Source: an uncultured Prevotellaceae bacterium
Lineage (GTDB): Bacteria; Bacteroidota; Bacteroidia; Bacteroidales; Bacteroidaceae
Direction: 5' to 3'
Assembly (NCBI GenBank): GCA_902477365.1
Contig: CABSGW010000036.1
Coordinates: forward strand, 1 to 14,880
Length of the DNA stretch: 14,880 nucleotides
The notes under the pieces are model-generated. The model saw only the letters and a list, made by a program, of their open reading frames with translations, made no database searches and had not been told where the DNA came from. A program made the position numbers and the translations under genes. Positions within the stretch are counted from its first letter, which is position 1. Each line of letters opens with the position of its first letter. This document shows, in pieces, positions 7,163 through 13,686 of the stretch.

Positions 7163-8247
7163 TGAACCGTAACAACACTTTATCCCATTCTTTGGAAATA
7201 GCCATGCATTTACTTGCCTGGCTATTCCTGTTTGCCTCTCCGTTACTATTCATGAGCTACGGCCACGGAATAGACTGGGAGAAATACCTGTTAGGAAGCC
7301 TGTTTCCTTGTATCCTGTGTGTCATCTTTTATGCCAATTATTTAGGGCTGACCCCCAAACTCTTTCTGCGAGGGAAAAAGCAACAGTTCTTCTTATACGA
7401 AACATTGCTTATACTCTTCCTCTTCATATTACTCAGTTACGGATTTCAAGCCCTGATGCCTGCCAATCCGCATCACCACGAACGCATGGCCAACCTGCCG
7501 CCACGCTGGCTCTTTATGTTGCGAGACGGCTGTATGTTGATCTTCTTTGCTGCCATGGGAGTAGTAACCCGGCTCAGTATGGAATGGCGCAAATCGGAAG
7601 CAGCCCGCAAAGAAGCCGAACTAGGCCGCACGGCAGCAGAACTCAAAAACCTGCGCAATCAAATAAATCCTCATTTCTTATTGAATACACTCAACAACAT
7701 TTACGCACTTACGGCTTTCAACACGGAAAAAGCGCAAGCTGCCATTCAAGAGTTAAGCTCGATGCTCCGCTATTTACTCTACGAGAATCAGCAAACTTAC
7801 GTTGCGTTGCAGAAGGAGGTTGACTTCCTACATACCTACATCGAACTGATGCGCATCCGTATGGCTTCCAATGTACAGATCATCGTCGACATGAACATCG
7901 AAGGAGCAACACACATCCCGGTAGCTCCACTAATATTCATCTCATTGGTAGAAAATGCATTCAAACATGGCATTAGTCCCCAAAAACCTAGTTTTATTTC
8001 AATCAAGATGAGTGTAAATGCACGAAAAGATGTATCTTGCCAAATAGAAAACTCCAATTATCCCAAAACACCCAAAGACAAGAGCGGAAGCGGAATAGGA
8101 CTGGCTCAAGTACAACAGCGCCTGGAACTGCTCTACCCTGGCCGTTACATCTGGATGAAAGGGGTAAACGAAGTAACCAACACCTATATATCTTCATTAA
8201 CCATTCAAACCTCCAAAAAACATGACTCTGACTTGTGCGATAGTTGA
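7162..8247 (+). CDS. LytS-type sensor histidine kinase
   Basis: The 361-residue product is an inner-membrane kinase of the His_kinase/LytS class that pairs with LytTR regulators. Four membrane helices lie at about 14-33, 44-62, 77-95 and 118-136, with almost no extracytoplasmic domain. The signal is therefore likely sensed in or near the membrane, or passed on by a partner protein. A short coiled coil (about 140-165) leads to the phospho-acceptor motif QINPHFLLNTLNNIY, with His171. The ATP-binding part has an N-box (ENAFKHG, 264-270) and a G-box (GSGIGL, 309-314). The start overlaps the permease stop (TAATG), and the 3' end overlaps the regulator by 26 nt. Co-transcription with the pump suggests it monitors or controls export, but that is inference. 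Confidence 0.94.
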   Translation: MNRNNTLSHSLEIAMHLLAWLFLFASPLLFMSYGHGIDWEKYLLGSLFPCILCVIFYANYLGLTPKLFLRGKKQQFFLYETLLILFLFILLSYGFQALMPANPHHHERMANLPPRWLFMLRDGCMLIFFAAMGVVTRLSMEWRKSEAARKEAELGRTAAELKNLRNQINPHFLLNTLNNIYALTAFNTEKAQAAIQELSSMLRYLLYENQQTYVALQKEVDFLHTYIELMRIRMASNVQIIVDMNIEGATHIPVAPLIFISLVENAFKHGISPQKPSFISIKMSVNARKDVSCQIENSNYPKTPKDKSGSGIGLAQVQQRLELLYPGRYIWMKGVNEVTNTYISSLTIQTSKKHDSDLCDS

Positions 8248-8941
8248 CGATGAGCCTCTGGCATTAGACTTGCTGGAAAGCTATGCGTTGAAAACCCCCT
8301 TTCTGCAACTGACCGGCCGATACAGCAGCGCGATTGAAGCCATGGAACAATTACCGGACCATCCGGTAGACCTTTTATTCCTTGATATTCAGATGCCGGA
8401 CTTGGACGGCATACAGTTTTCACGCATGGTTACAACCAATACGCGCATTGTTTTTACCACCGCCTTCCAGCAATATGCCTTGGAAGGATACCGCGTCAAC
8501 GCTCTGGACTATCTGCTAAAACCCATCAGTTACAACCAGTTTTTGGAAGCAGCGCAAAAGGCGATGAAATGGTTCGAATTAACCCGCAAGGCCGCCCCTT
8601 CCCCTAACGAGGAACGGAATGCCATTTATGTGAAAAGCGAACATAAACTGATACGCATCAACCTGGAGGACATTCTATATGTAGAAGGATATAAAGACTA
8701 CGTGCGCATTTTCACCATAACAGCTGACAAACCGGTTTACACGCTTATGAACATGAAAACACTGGAAGAGAACCTACCCTCCAACCAGTTTTTACGCGTA
8801 CACCGGTCTTATATTGTACGGATGGATAAAATCCGGTTAATGGAAAGCGAAAATGTTGTTGTCGGTTCAAAACACATCCCCCTTTCAAAGAACTACAAAA
8901 AGGAACTGCAAGACTACCTGGAAGCACATCTGTTGGGATAA
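8222..8941 (+). CDS. LytTR-family response regulator
   Basis: The 239-residue cytoplasmic regulator has a receiver domain at about 3-115, with acidic pocket Asp9/Asp10, phospho-acceptor Asp55 (LFLDIQMPDLDG), Thr79/80 and Lys100 (LLKPI). A LytTR DNA-binding domain follows at about 133-237, with the usual LEDILYVEGYKDYVRI and FLRVHRSYIV motifs. Length and order are normal. The start lies 26 nt inside the kinase gene, which implies tight coupling. It is last in the operon and is followed by a terminator. LytTR proteins bind spaced direct repeats; no obvious pair stands out upstream of the operon by eye, so its targets may lie elsewhere. Confidence 0.95.
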   Translation: MTLTCAIVDDEPLALDLLESYALKTPFLQLTGRYSSAIEAMEQLPDHPVDLLFLDIQMPDLDGIQFSRMVTTNTRIVFTTAFQQYALEGYRVNALDYLLKPISYNQFLEAAQKAMKWFELTRKAAPSPNEERNAIYVKSEHKLIRINLEDILYVEGYKDYVRIFTITADKPVYTLMNMKTLEENLPSNQFLRVHRSYIVRMDKIRLMESENVVVGSKHIPLSKNYKKELQDYLEAHLLG

Positions 8942-8972
8942 CCCGCCCAATCCTGCTTTATGAACTTTTTTA

Positions 8973-9006
8973 AGAGAAGAAACCATGATAGAATGGTTTC
9001 TTTTTT
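8973..9006 (+). terminator. Terminator of the efflux/two-component operon
   Basis: AGAAACCAT (8978-8986) pairs perfectly with ATGGTTTCT (8993-9001) around a 6-nt loop, followed by a T6 run (9001-9006) whose start also pairs with the upstream A/G bases. It lies 32 nt after the regulator stop codon. Confidence 0.88.
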
Positions 9007-9007
9007 C

Positions 9008-9015
9008 TATATTTG
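9008..9015 (+). promoter_or_regulatory. Putative -7 box for the DUF4468 gene
   Basis: TATATTTG matches TAnnTTTG and lies 39 nt before the ATG at 9055. It directly abuts the T-run of the preceding terminator. No good TTTG is present at the usual upstream spacing, because that position falls within the terminator stem-loop. Confidence 0.45.
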
Positions 9016-9054
9016 TCCGGCAAATAAGTATTCAAACTAATCATATCATCTTTT

Positions 9055-9684
9055 ATGAAGCAATTAATAATCCTTCTGATGGCTTTCTTTCCGTTGGCAA
9101 CCATGGCACAACAAACAGACAATGCAGCGACCGAATACCTGAAAGGTGCAGTGCCCGTAGTAGACGGAAGTGTTGTTTTTGAGAAACAATTCAATGTAAA
9201 GAACAAAACAAAACAGCAAATATTCGACTCCCTTCTGGTTTTTACGCAAAACCTCATTAAGTCTGAAAACCAACTACCCCAATCGCGCATCACCGAAACG
9301 GATGCTGCGAAAGGCCTCATCGTGGCCAGTATAGAAGAAACACTTTATTTTAAACGCAAGGCATGGGTCAGCGATTTCACCTCTTTCTATTACCAATTGA
9401 TATTCGAGTGCAAGGACAATTCCTACAAAGCGACGATGAGACGGATACGTTATATTTACGAAGAAGGACGTAACTTCAATAACGGAAATGTCATCAATGC
9501 AGAAGACTGGATCACCGATGAACATGCTATCAACAGCAAAGGAAAATTGGCACGTATTACAGGCAAATTCCGCCAAAAGACCATTGACCGGAAAAACGAA
9601 CTGTTTTCCAAATCACGCCATGCCGTAATGGGTGGTAAGAAAATCGTTAAACGTGTAGTATACGTTGAAGAAGAGGAGGAATAA
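9055..9684 (+). CDS. Secreted DUF4468-domain protein
   Basis: The 209-residue product has a signal peptide (MKQLIILLMAFFPLATMA, cut before QQ at 19). The region at about 38-133 resembles DUF4468, a domain common in Bacteroidota with a TBP-like predicted fold and no known function: it opens with VVFEKQFNVKNKTKQQIFDSLLVF, carries GLIVASIEETLYF and ends in a pattern of charged strands. The remaining C-terminal part is lysine/arginine-rich (KFRQKTIDRKN, GGKKIVKR) and the chain finishes with five glutamates. No lipobox is seen, so it is probably periplasmic or otherwise exported. It has its own promoter box and terminator and no functional neighbour, so no pathway can be assigned. Confidence 0.85.
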   Translation: MKQLIILLMAFFPLATMAQQTDNAATEYLKGAVPVVDGSVVFEKQFNVKNKTKQQIFDSLLVFTQNLIKSENQLPQSRITETDAAKGLIVASIEETLYFKRKAWVSDFTSFYYQLIFECKDNSYKATMRRIRYIYEEGRNFNNGNVINAEDWITDEHAINSKGKLARITGKFRQKTIDRKNELFSKSRHAVMGGKKIVKRVVYVEEEEE

Positions 9685-9710
9685 AAAAGGCTTCTGCTCT
9701 ATTTCTTATC

Positions 9711-9745
9711 ATGCGACACTTGGCAATTCCGAGTGTCGCATTTTT
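9711..9745 (+). terminator. Strong terminator after the DUF4468 gene
   Basis: ATGCGACACT (9711-9720) pairs with AGTGTCGCAT (9732-9741). Three more base pairs inside (TGG with CCG, one a wobble) leave a 5-nt loop. A T5 run ends the element at 9745. Confidence 0.92.
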
Positions 9746-10373
9746 AATTCCGACTACTATCAGGAAACTTTTCCCTTGAGTACCTTTCATACGCCAGGTA
9801 CTTACCATTTACGTTTTTCAAACAGCCTGTTTGGTTCATACGGACACATATGCTCCGAAAAACGTACTGGGCTTCTTCTTGAAACGAGATGCCCAGTACG
9901 TACAACCCGTTATCAGAAAGATCACCCACCTCACCGATTCATCCTCTATCTACCGTTTACCGCTTTTACTGTCCTCATCCCCTTCACATATAAAAGACAT
10001 CACGTAAACGGAGACTATCAGCCACTGCAGTACAGCACATCACGAACACCCTCATTCAAAAAAACAACATCCCGAAAACGACTATCCCATTTCTTATTCC
10101 AAAAGCCACCTTTAAGCTTCCCCATCCATATCTGCATAAACGATTATTTTCTCCGTAAAAATGTTGCACAAAACCCGTTAACTACGTGCAATTATTCACG
10201 TTTCATAACAATTCAAAATCCCCATTTCGTTTCAACAGAAACTAATATAATATTATTCATATCATATCTATATATCAGACAAATATATAAATATAATCAA
10301 GTTAATATACCTGTATTTTGTATTAATTAGTTTTTAAAATTGAACTGAAAACAGGCAGTTATCGAATTAAGTG
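9746..10373. other. Long intergenic region with clustered inverted repeats
   Basis: I find no credible gene in this stretch. The only long open frame (plus strand, entered at TTG 9665) contains no internal Met and has an unprotein-like composition. Inverted repeats are dense in the first part: AGTACCT/AGGTACT (9779-9785, 9796-9802), TACGTTTTTC/GAAAAACGTA (9810-9819, 9857-9866), CAAACAG/CTGTTTG (9819-9833) and ACGTACTGGGC/GCCCAGTACGT (9862-9872, 9891-9901). A looser pair is CCGTTTAC/GTAAACGG (9953-9960, 10004-10011). The middle is pyrimidine-rich on the plus strand and the end (about 10240-10350) very A+T-rich. It may hold a structured RNA or be decayed sequence. Confidence 0.5.
9862..9901. 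repeat. 11-bp perfect inverted repeat
   Basis: ACGTACTGGGC (9862-9872) and GCCCAGTACGT (9891-9901) are exact reverse complements separated by 18 nt. There is no T-run on either side, so it is not a standard terminator. Its left arm is shared with a second, alternative 10-bp pairing to 9810-9819. Confidence 0.75.
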
Positions 10374-10381
10374 TATCTTTG
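10374..10381 (+). promoter_or_regulatory. -7 box of the oxidoreductase operon
   Basis: TATCTTTG, an exact TAnnTTTG match, lies 28 nt before the ATG at 10410. The expected upstream TTTG is not evident. A small inverted repeat AACTG/CAGTT (about 10343-10360) covers the region where it would be and could be an operator. Confidence 0.55.
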
Positions 10382-10409
10382 CATCACATAAAAATAAAGA
10401 GAGTATATT

Positions 10410-10682
10410 ATGTATGATATAAGCACGCTGAAAACCTTAATCGAAAAAGGAGAAACCCAAAGTGCTATCCAAACATTAGACCAGTTGCTGGTTGATCAGC
10501 CAACGAACGATGCACTCTTTTATTTGAGGGGAAATGCTTACCGCAAAGAGGAAAATTGGCAACGAGCCATTGAAAACTATTTAGAAGCTATTGCCCTCAA
10601 TCCGGACAGCCCGGCAGCTGAAGCCCACGCGATGCTGATAGACATTCTGGATTTTTATAACAAAGACATGTATAATCAATAA
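10410..10682 (+). CDS. Small tetratricopeptide-repeat protein
   Basis: The 90-residue product is almost wholly TPR. The helix-turn-helix pattern is clear in NDALFYLRGNAYRKEENW and QRAIENYLEAIALNPDSP (about 33-69), with a weaker repeat before it (about 6-32, KGETQSAIQTLDQLLVDQP). There is no signal peptide or membrane segment, so it is cytoplasmic. TPR units bind peptides or protein surfaces. It heads the operon of a four-subunit 2-oxoacid:ferredoxin oxidoreductase, 16 nt before the ferredoxin-like subunit, which suggests a role in assembling or tethering that complex. That role is inference from position only. Confidence 0.85.
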   Translation: MYDISTLKTLIEKGETQSAIQTLDQLLVDQPTNDALFYLRGNAYRKEENWQRAIENYLEAIALNPDSPAAEAHAMLIDILDFYNKDMYNQ

Positions 10683-10698
10683 TACGGTTTAAACACAC

Positions 10699-10932
10699 AT
10701 GAGTAAAATAAGAGGAGCTATCGTTGTTGACACCAATCGCTGCAAAGGTTGTAATCTGTGCGCAGTGGCTTGTCCGTTCAACCTTCTCGCACTCGCAACT
10801 AAAAAAGTCAACCATAAAGGTTATCCTTATATGGAAATGATAAACGAAGATGCCTGTACAGGCTGTAGTTCATGCGCTATCGTATGCCCGGACGGATGCA
10901 TCACCGTATATCGTAAAAAAGAGGAAGAATAA
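10699..10932 (+). CDS. korD: 2-oxoacid:ferredoxin oxidoreductase, delta (ferredoxin-like) subunit
   Basis: The 77-residue subunit carries two [4Fe-4S] clusters that pass electrons from the catalytic subunits to ferredoxin. Both binding motifs are complete: CxxCxxCxxxCP at Cys15, 18, 21 and 25, and CTGCSSCAIVCP at Cys53, 56, 59 and 63. Length and spacing are those of KorD/VorD-type subunits. It is separated by 6 nt from the alpha subunit gene. The substrate class (2-oxoglutarate or branched-chain 2-oxo acid) cannot be read from this subunit; the alternative name would be vorD. Confidence 0.93.
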   Translation: MSKIRGAIVVDTNRCKGCNLCAVACPFNLLALATKKVNHKGYPYMEMINEDACTGCSSCAIVCPDGCITVYRKKEEE

Positions 10933-10938
10933 AGCATC

Positions 10939-12036
10939 ATGGAAGAAAAAGAAATTGTCTTAATGAAAGGGAATGAGGCGATAGCCCATGCTGCCATACG
11001 ATGTGGATGTGACGGTTATTTTGGTTATCCCATCACCCCTCAATCGGAAATACTGGAAACACTGGCCATGCTGAAACCCTGGGAGACCACCGGCATGGTG
11101 GTGCTTCAGGCTGAAAGCGAGCTGGCTTCCATCAACATGGTGTATGGAGCCGGTGCTTCGGGTAAACGCGCCTTTACCTCCTCTTCCAGCCCCGGCGTCG
11201 CCCTTATGCAGGAAGGTATCACTTACATGGCCGGTGCCGAACTGCCCGGTCTCATCGTAAACGTACAACGTGGCGGTCCCGGACTAGGAACCATCCAACC
11301 CAGTCAAAGCGACTACAACCAAGCTACCCGAGGTGGAGGAAACGGTGACTATAACGTGATTGTGTTAGCTCCCGCCTCGGTGCAGGAGATGGCTGATTTT
11401 GTGGAACTGGGCTTTACGCTCTCGTTCCGCTACCGAAATCCGGTCATGATACTTTCAGACGGTGTCATCGGACAAATGATGGAAAAACTGGTGCTTCCTC
11501 CCTACAAACCCCGCCGTACCGAAGAGGAAATTGCAGCAGAATGCCCGTGGGCTGCCAACGGACACGGCCTGAAAAAACGGCAACCCAATATCATCACGTC
11601 ATTGGAATTGGATCCAGCTACTATGGAGGCCCGTAATCTGCATTTGCAACAAAAATATGCTGAAATACGCCAACGCGAGGTGCGTTACGAGACACTGTAT
11701 TGCGACGATGCCGACTACATCATCGTTGCCTTCGGATCGGCAGCACGTATCTCCCTGAAAGCAGTTGAAACAGCACGCCAACAAGGTTTAAAAGTTGGAC
11801 TTTTCCGCCCCATCACCCTATGGCCCTTCCCCACACAGGAGGTTTACGAACTCGGCCAACATTGCAAAGGCATCTTAGTAACAGAGATCAACGCAGGTCA
11901 GATGGTGAACGATGTACGGTTAGCCGTCAACGGAACAGCCAAAGTGGAACATTTCGGACGCCTGGGGGGCATTGTACCCGATCCCGATGAAATAATCACA
12001 GCTATAAACGAAAAACTCATTCAAACAAATGAATAA
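10939..12036 (+). CDS. korA: 2-oxoacid:ferredoxin oxidoreductase, alpha subunit
   Basis: The 365-residue catalytic subunit holds the pyrimidine-binding domain for thiamine diphosphate. Hallmarks are YPITPQSE at 30-37, the segment QAESELASINMVYGAGASG at 57-75, TSSSSPG at 80-86 and RGGPGLGT at 111-118. The enzyme decarboxylates a 2-oxo acid, adds CoA and reduces ferredoxin, or runs in reverse. The short alpha chain without a fused gamma domain is the KorA/VorB layout. Related proteins are annotated either as 2-oxoglutarate (KorA) or 3-methyl-2-oxobutanoate (VorB) oxidoreductases, so the symbol is provisional. Its last 8 nt overlap the start of the next, small membrane-protein gene. Confidence 0.92.
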   Translation: MEEKEIVLMKGNEAIAHAAIRCGCDGYFGYPITPQSEILETLAMLKPWETTGMVVLQAESELASINMVYGAGASGKRAFTSSSSPGVALMQEGITYMAGAELPGLIVNVQRGGPGLGTIQPSQSDYNQATRGGGNGDYNVIVLAPASVQEMADFVELGFTLSFRYRNPVMILSDGVIGQMMEKLVLPPYKPRRTEEEIAAECPWAANGHGLKKRQPNIITSLELDPATMEARNLHLQQKYAEIRQREVRYETLYCDDADYIIVAFGSAARISLKAVETARQQGLKVGLFRPITLWPFPTQEVYELGQHCKGILVTEINAGQMVNDVRLAVNGTAKVEHFGRLGGIVPDPDEIITAINEKLIQTNE

Positions 12037-12268
12037 CAACCAATCGCCTGAAGACCCCATCATCCCACGCGGAAGAAACGGCAGAGAGTCTAACAACAAA
12101 TTGGCATTGCGCAACACACTGAACATCATCTTTATGTTGGCAGCGCTTGCAGCCATGATTATCTACATGGCACTTCCTATGCCACAATACTCTATGCTGT
12201 TTATGGGTACAGGGTTGATTGCAGTTGTCGTCAAGATAGCTGAAGTCATCATTCGCTATATGCGATAA
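12029..12268 (+). CDS. Small two-helix membrane protein inside the oxidoreductase operon
   Basis: I do not recognise a named family for this 79-residue protein. The first 29 residues are polar and charged (NNNQSPEDPIIPRGRNGRE). Two hydrophobic helices follow, at about 30-48 (TLNIIFMLAALAAMIIYMA) and 53-74 (QYSMLFMGTGLIAVVVKIAE), and the chain ends in RYMR. There is no signal peptide cleavage site, so it should sit in the inner membrane. It overlaps the alpha gene by 8 nt and is 12 nt before the beta gene, so it is embedded in and co-translated with the enzyme. A role as membrane anchor or assembly factor is possible but unproved. Confidence 0.8.
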   Translation: MNNNQSPEDPIIPRGRNGRESNNKLALRNTLNIIFMLAALAAMIIYMALPMPQYSMLFMGTGLIAVVVKIAEVIIRYMR

Positions 12269-12280
12269 AACAACACTGTA

Positions 12281-13057
12281 ATGACAAGAGAAGAAATCAT
12301 ACAACCCGGCAATCTGGTCTATCAAAAACCGACACTCATGAACGAAGTGCCGATGCATTACTGTCCGGGATGTTCACATGGAGTTGCACACAAATTAATA
12401 GCAGAGATCATCGAAGAGATGCAACTGGAAGAGCGTACCATCGGTATCTGCCCGGTGGGTTGTGCCGTCTTTGCCTACCGTTATCTCGACATCGATTGGC
12501 AAGAGGCCGCACACGGAAGAGCACCGGCGTTGGCTACAGCCTGCAAACGATTATGGCCCGACCGCCTGGTTTTCACCTATCAAGGTGATGGCGACTTGGC
12601 TTGTATCGGTACTACTGAGACCATACATGCCCTCAACCGTGGCGAACACTTCACCATCATTTTCATAAACAATGCCATCTACGGAATGACCGGTGGACAG
12701 ATGGCCCCAACAACCCTGATGGGCATGAAAACCGCCACATGTCCCTATGGACGCGATGTAACCCTCCATGGACACCCGCTCAACATCACACAAATTGCAG
12801 CATCACTACCCGGTACGGCATTTGTCAGCAGACAGAGCGTACACACCGTAGCGGCCATCCGAAAAGCCAAAAAGGCCATTCGTCACGCCTTTGAAAATTC
12901 AATGAACGGCATCGGCTCTAATTTAGTTGAAATTGTATCGACATGCAGCTCGGGATGGAAAATGAGTCCCGAAGAAGCAAATTGCTGGATGGAAGAAAAC
13001 ATGTTTAACGTTTACCCCATTGGTGACATAAAAGACGAAACTCCCCAAACTGTATGA
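12281..13057 (+). CDS. korB: 2-oxoacid:ferredoxin oxidoreductase, beta subunit
   Basis: The 258-residue subunit binds the diphosphate of thiamine diphosphate through GDGD (102-105) and NN (130-131), with the classical spacing. The HGRAPALATACK motif is at 78-89 and TGGQMAPTT at 137-145. Cysteines at 28 and 31 (CPGC), one of 57/61, and 222 (STCSSGWKMSP) are placed as expected for ligands of a third [4Fe-4S] cluster near the active site. Length is normal for a KorB/VorA-type beta subunit. It ends by overlapping the gamma gene by four bases (ATGA, 13054-13057), a sign of coupled translation. Confidence 0.94.
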   Translation: MTREEIIQPGNLVYQKPTLMNEVPMHYCPGCSHGVAHKLIAEIIEEMQLEERTIGICPVGCAVFAYRYLDIDWQEAAHGRAPALATACKRLWPDRLVFTYQGDGDLACIGTTETIHALNRGEHFTIIFINNAIYGMTGGQMAPTTLMGMKTATCPYGRDVTLHGHPLNITQIAASLPGTAFVSRQSVHTVAAIRKAKKAIRHAFENSMNGIGSNLVEIVSTCSSGWKMSPEEANCWMEENMFNVYPIGDIKDETPQTV

Positions 13058-13599
13058 AAGAAGAAATCATCATAGCCGGATTCGGAGGCCAGGGTGTGCT
13101 TTCGATGGGTAAGATATTGGCTCATGCCGGAATGAGAGAAGGAAAAGAAGTGACCTGGATGCCGGCCTACGGTCCCGAACAACGTGGTGGAACCGCCAAT
13201 GTAACCGTAATTGTCAGCAGTACCCCTATTTCATCACCGATACTAAGCCAATTCGATACGGCTATTCTGCTCAATCAGCCCTCCTTAGACAAGTTCGAAC
13301 ACAAGCTAAAACCCGGAGGAACACTAATTTATGACGGATTCGGTGTCTCCGATCCGCCCACCCGTACCGACATATCCATTTTCCGCATCGATGCTATGGA
13401 TGCTGCTGCCGATCTGAAGATGATGAAGGCCTTTAACATGATTGTTTTAGGAGGACTATTAAAAATACATCCGATCGTAAGCATTGAGAATGTAATTAGC
13501 TCCTTACGGGAAACCCTTCCCGAACGTCACCAGCATTTAGTAGCCATGAATGAGAAAGCCATCCGACAAGGAATGGAAATAATTCATAGAGAATACTAA
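13054..13599 (+). CDS. korC: 2-oxoacid:ferredoxin oxidoreductase, gamma subunit
   Basis: The 181-residue product completes the four-subunit enzyme. The gamma domain signatures are IIAGFGGQGVLSMGKILAHA at about 6-25 and WMPAYGPEQRGGTANV at 35-50, both highly conserved in KorC/VorC proteins, where this subunit is thought to contribute to CoA handling and assembly. Start ATG 13054 overlaps the beta stop. It is last in the operon and is followed 22 nt later by a terminator. With delta, alpha and beta in the same run, the enzyme is complete as encoded. Confidence 0.94.
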   Translation: MKEEIIIAGFGGQGVLSMGKILAHAGMREGKEVTWMPAYGPEQRGGTANVTVIVSSTPISSPILSQFDTAILLNQPSLDKFEHKLKPGGTLIYDGFGVSDPPTRTDISIFRIDAMDAAADLKMMKAFNMIVLGGLLKIHPIVSIENVISSLRETLPERHQHLVAMNEKAIRQGMEIIHREY

Positions 13600-13621
13600 A
13601 TTGCCCATCACACATAAGATA

Positions 13622-13667
13622 AAGGAGAAACTTTCACAAGTTGACAGGTTTCTCCTTATTGTTTTTC
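13622..13667 (+). terminator. Terminator of the oxidoreductase operon
   Basis: AAGGAGAAAC (13622-13631) pairs perfectly with GTTTCTCCTT (13648-13657) around a 16-nt loop, followed by a T-rich stretch with T5 at 13662-13666. The right arm overlaps the position expected for the upstream element of the next gene's promoter. Confidence 0.85.
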
Positions 13668-13679
13668 TTTGTATCTTTG
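13649..13679 (+). promoter_or_regulatory. Promoter of the porin gene, overlapping the terminator
   Basis: TATCTTTG (13672-13679) is an exact TAnnTTTG match. TTTC at 13649-13652, 19 nt upstream, could be a degenerate -33 element and is part of the terminator stem. The -7 box ends 7 nt before the ATG at 13687. Confidence 0.55.
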
Positions 13680-13686
13680 CGCGCAT

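Noticed and set aside
9665..10330. A 221-codon open frame across the intergenic region.
   Set aside because: It is entered only by a TTG inside the end of the DUF4468 gene, has no Met anywhere, runs through a strong terminator, and has a Pro/His/Arg/Thr-rich composition without domain pattern.
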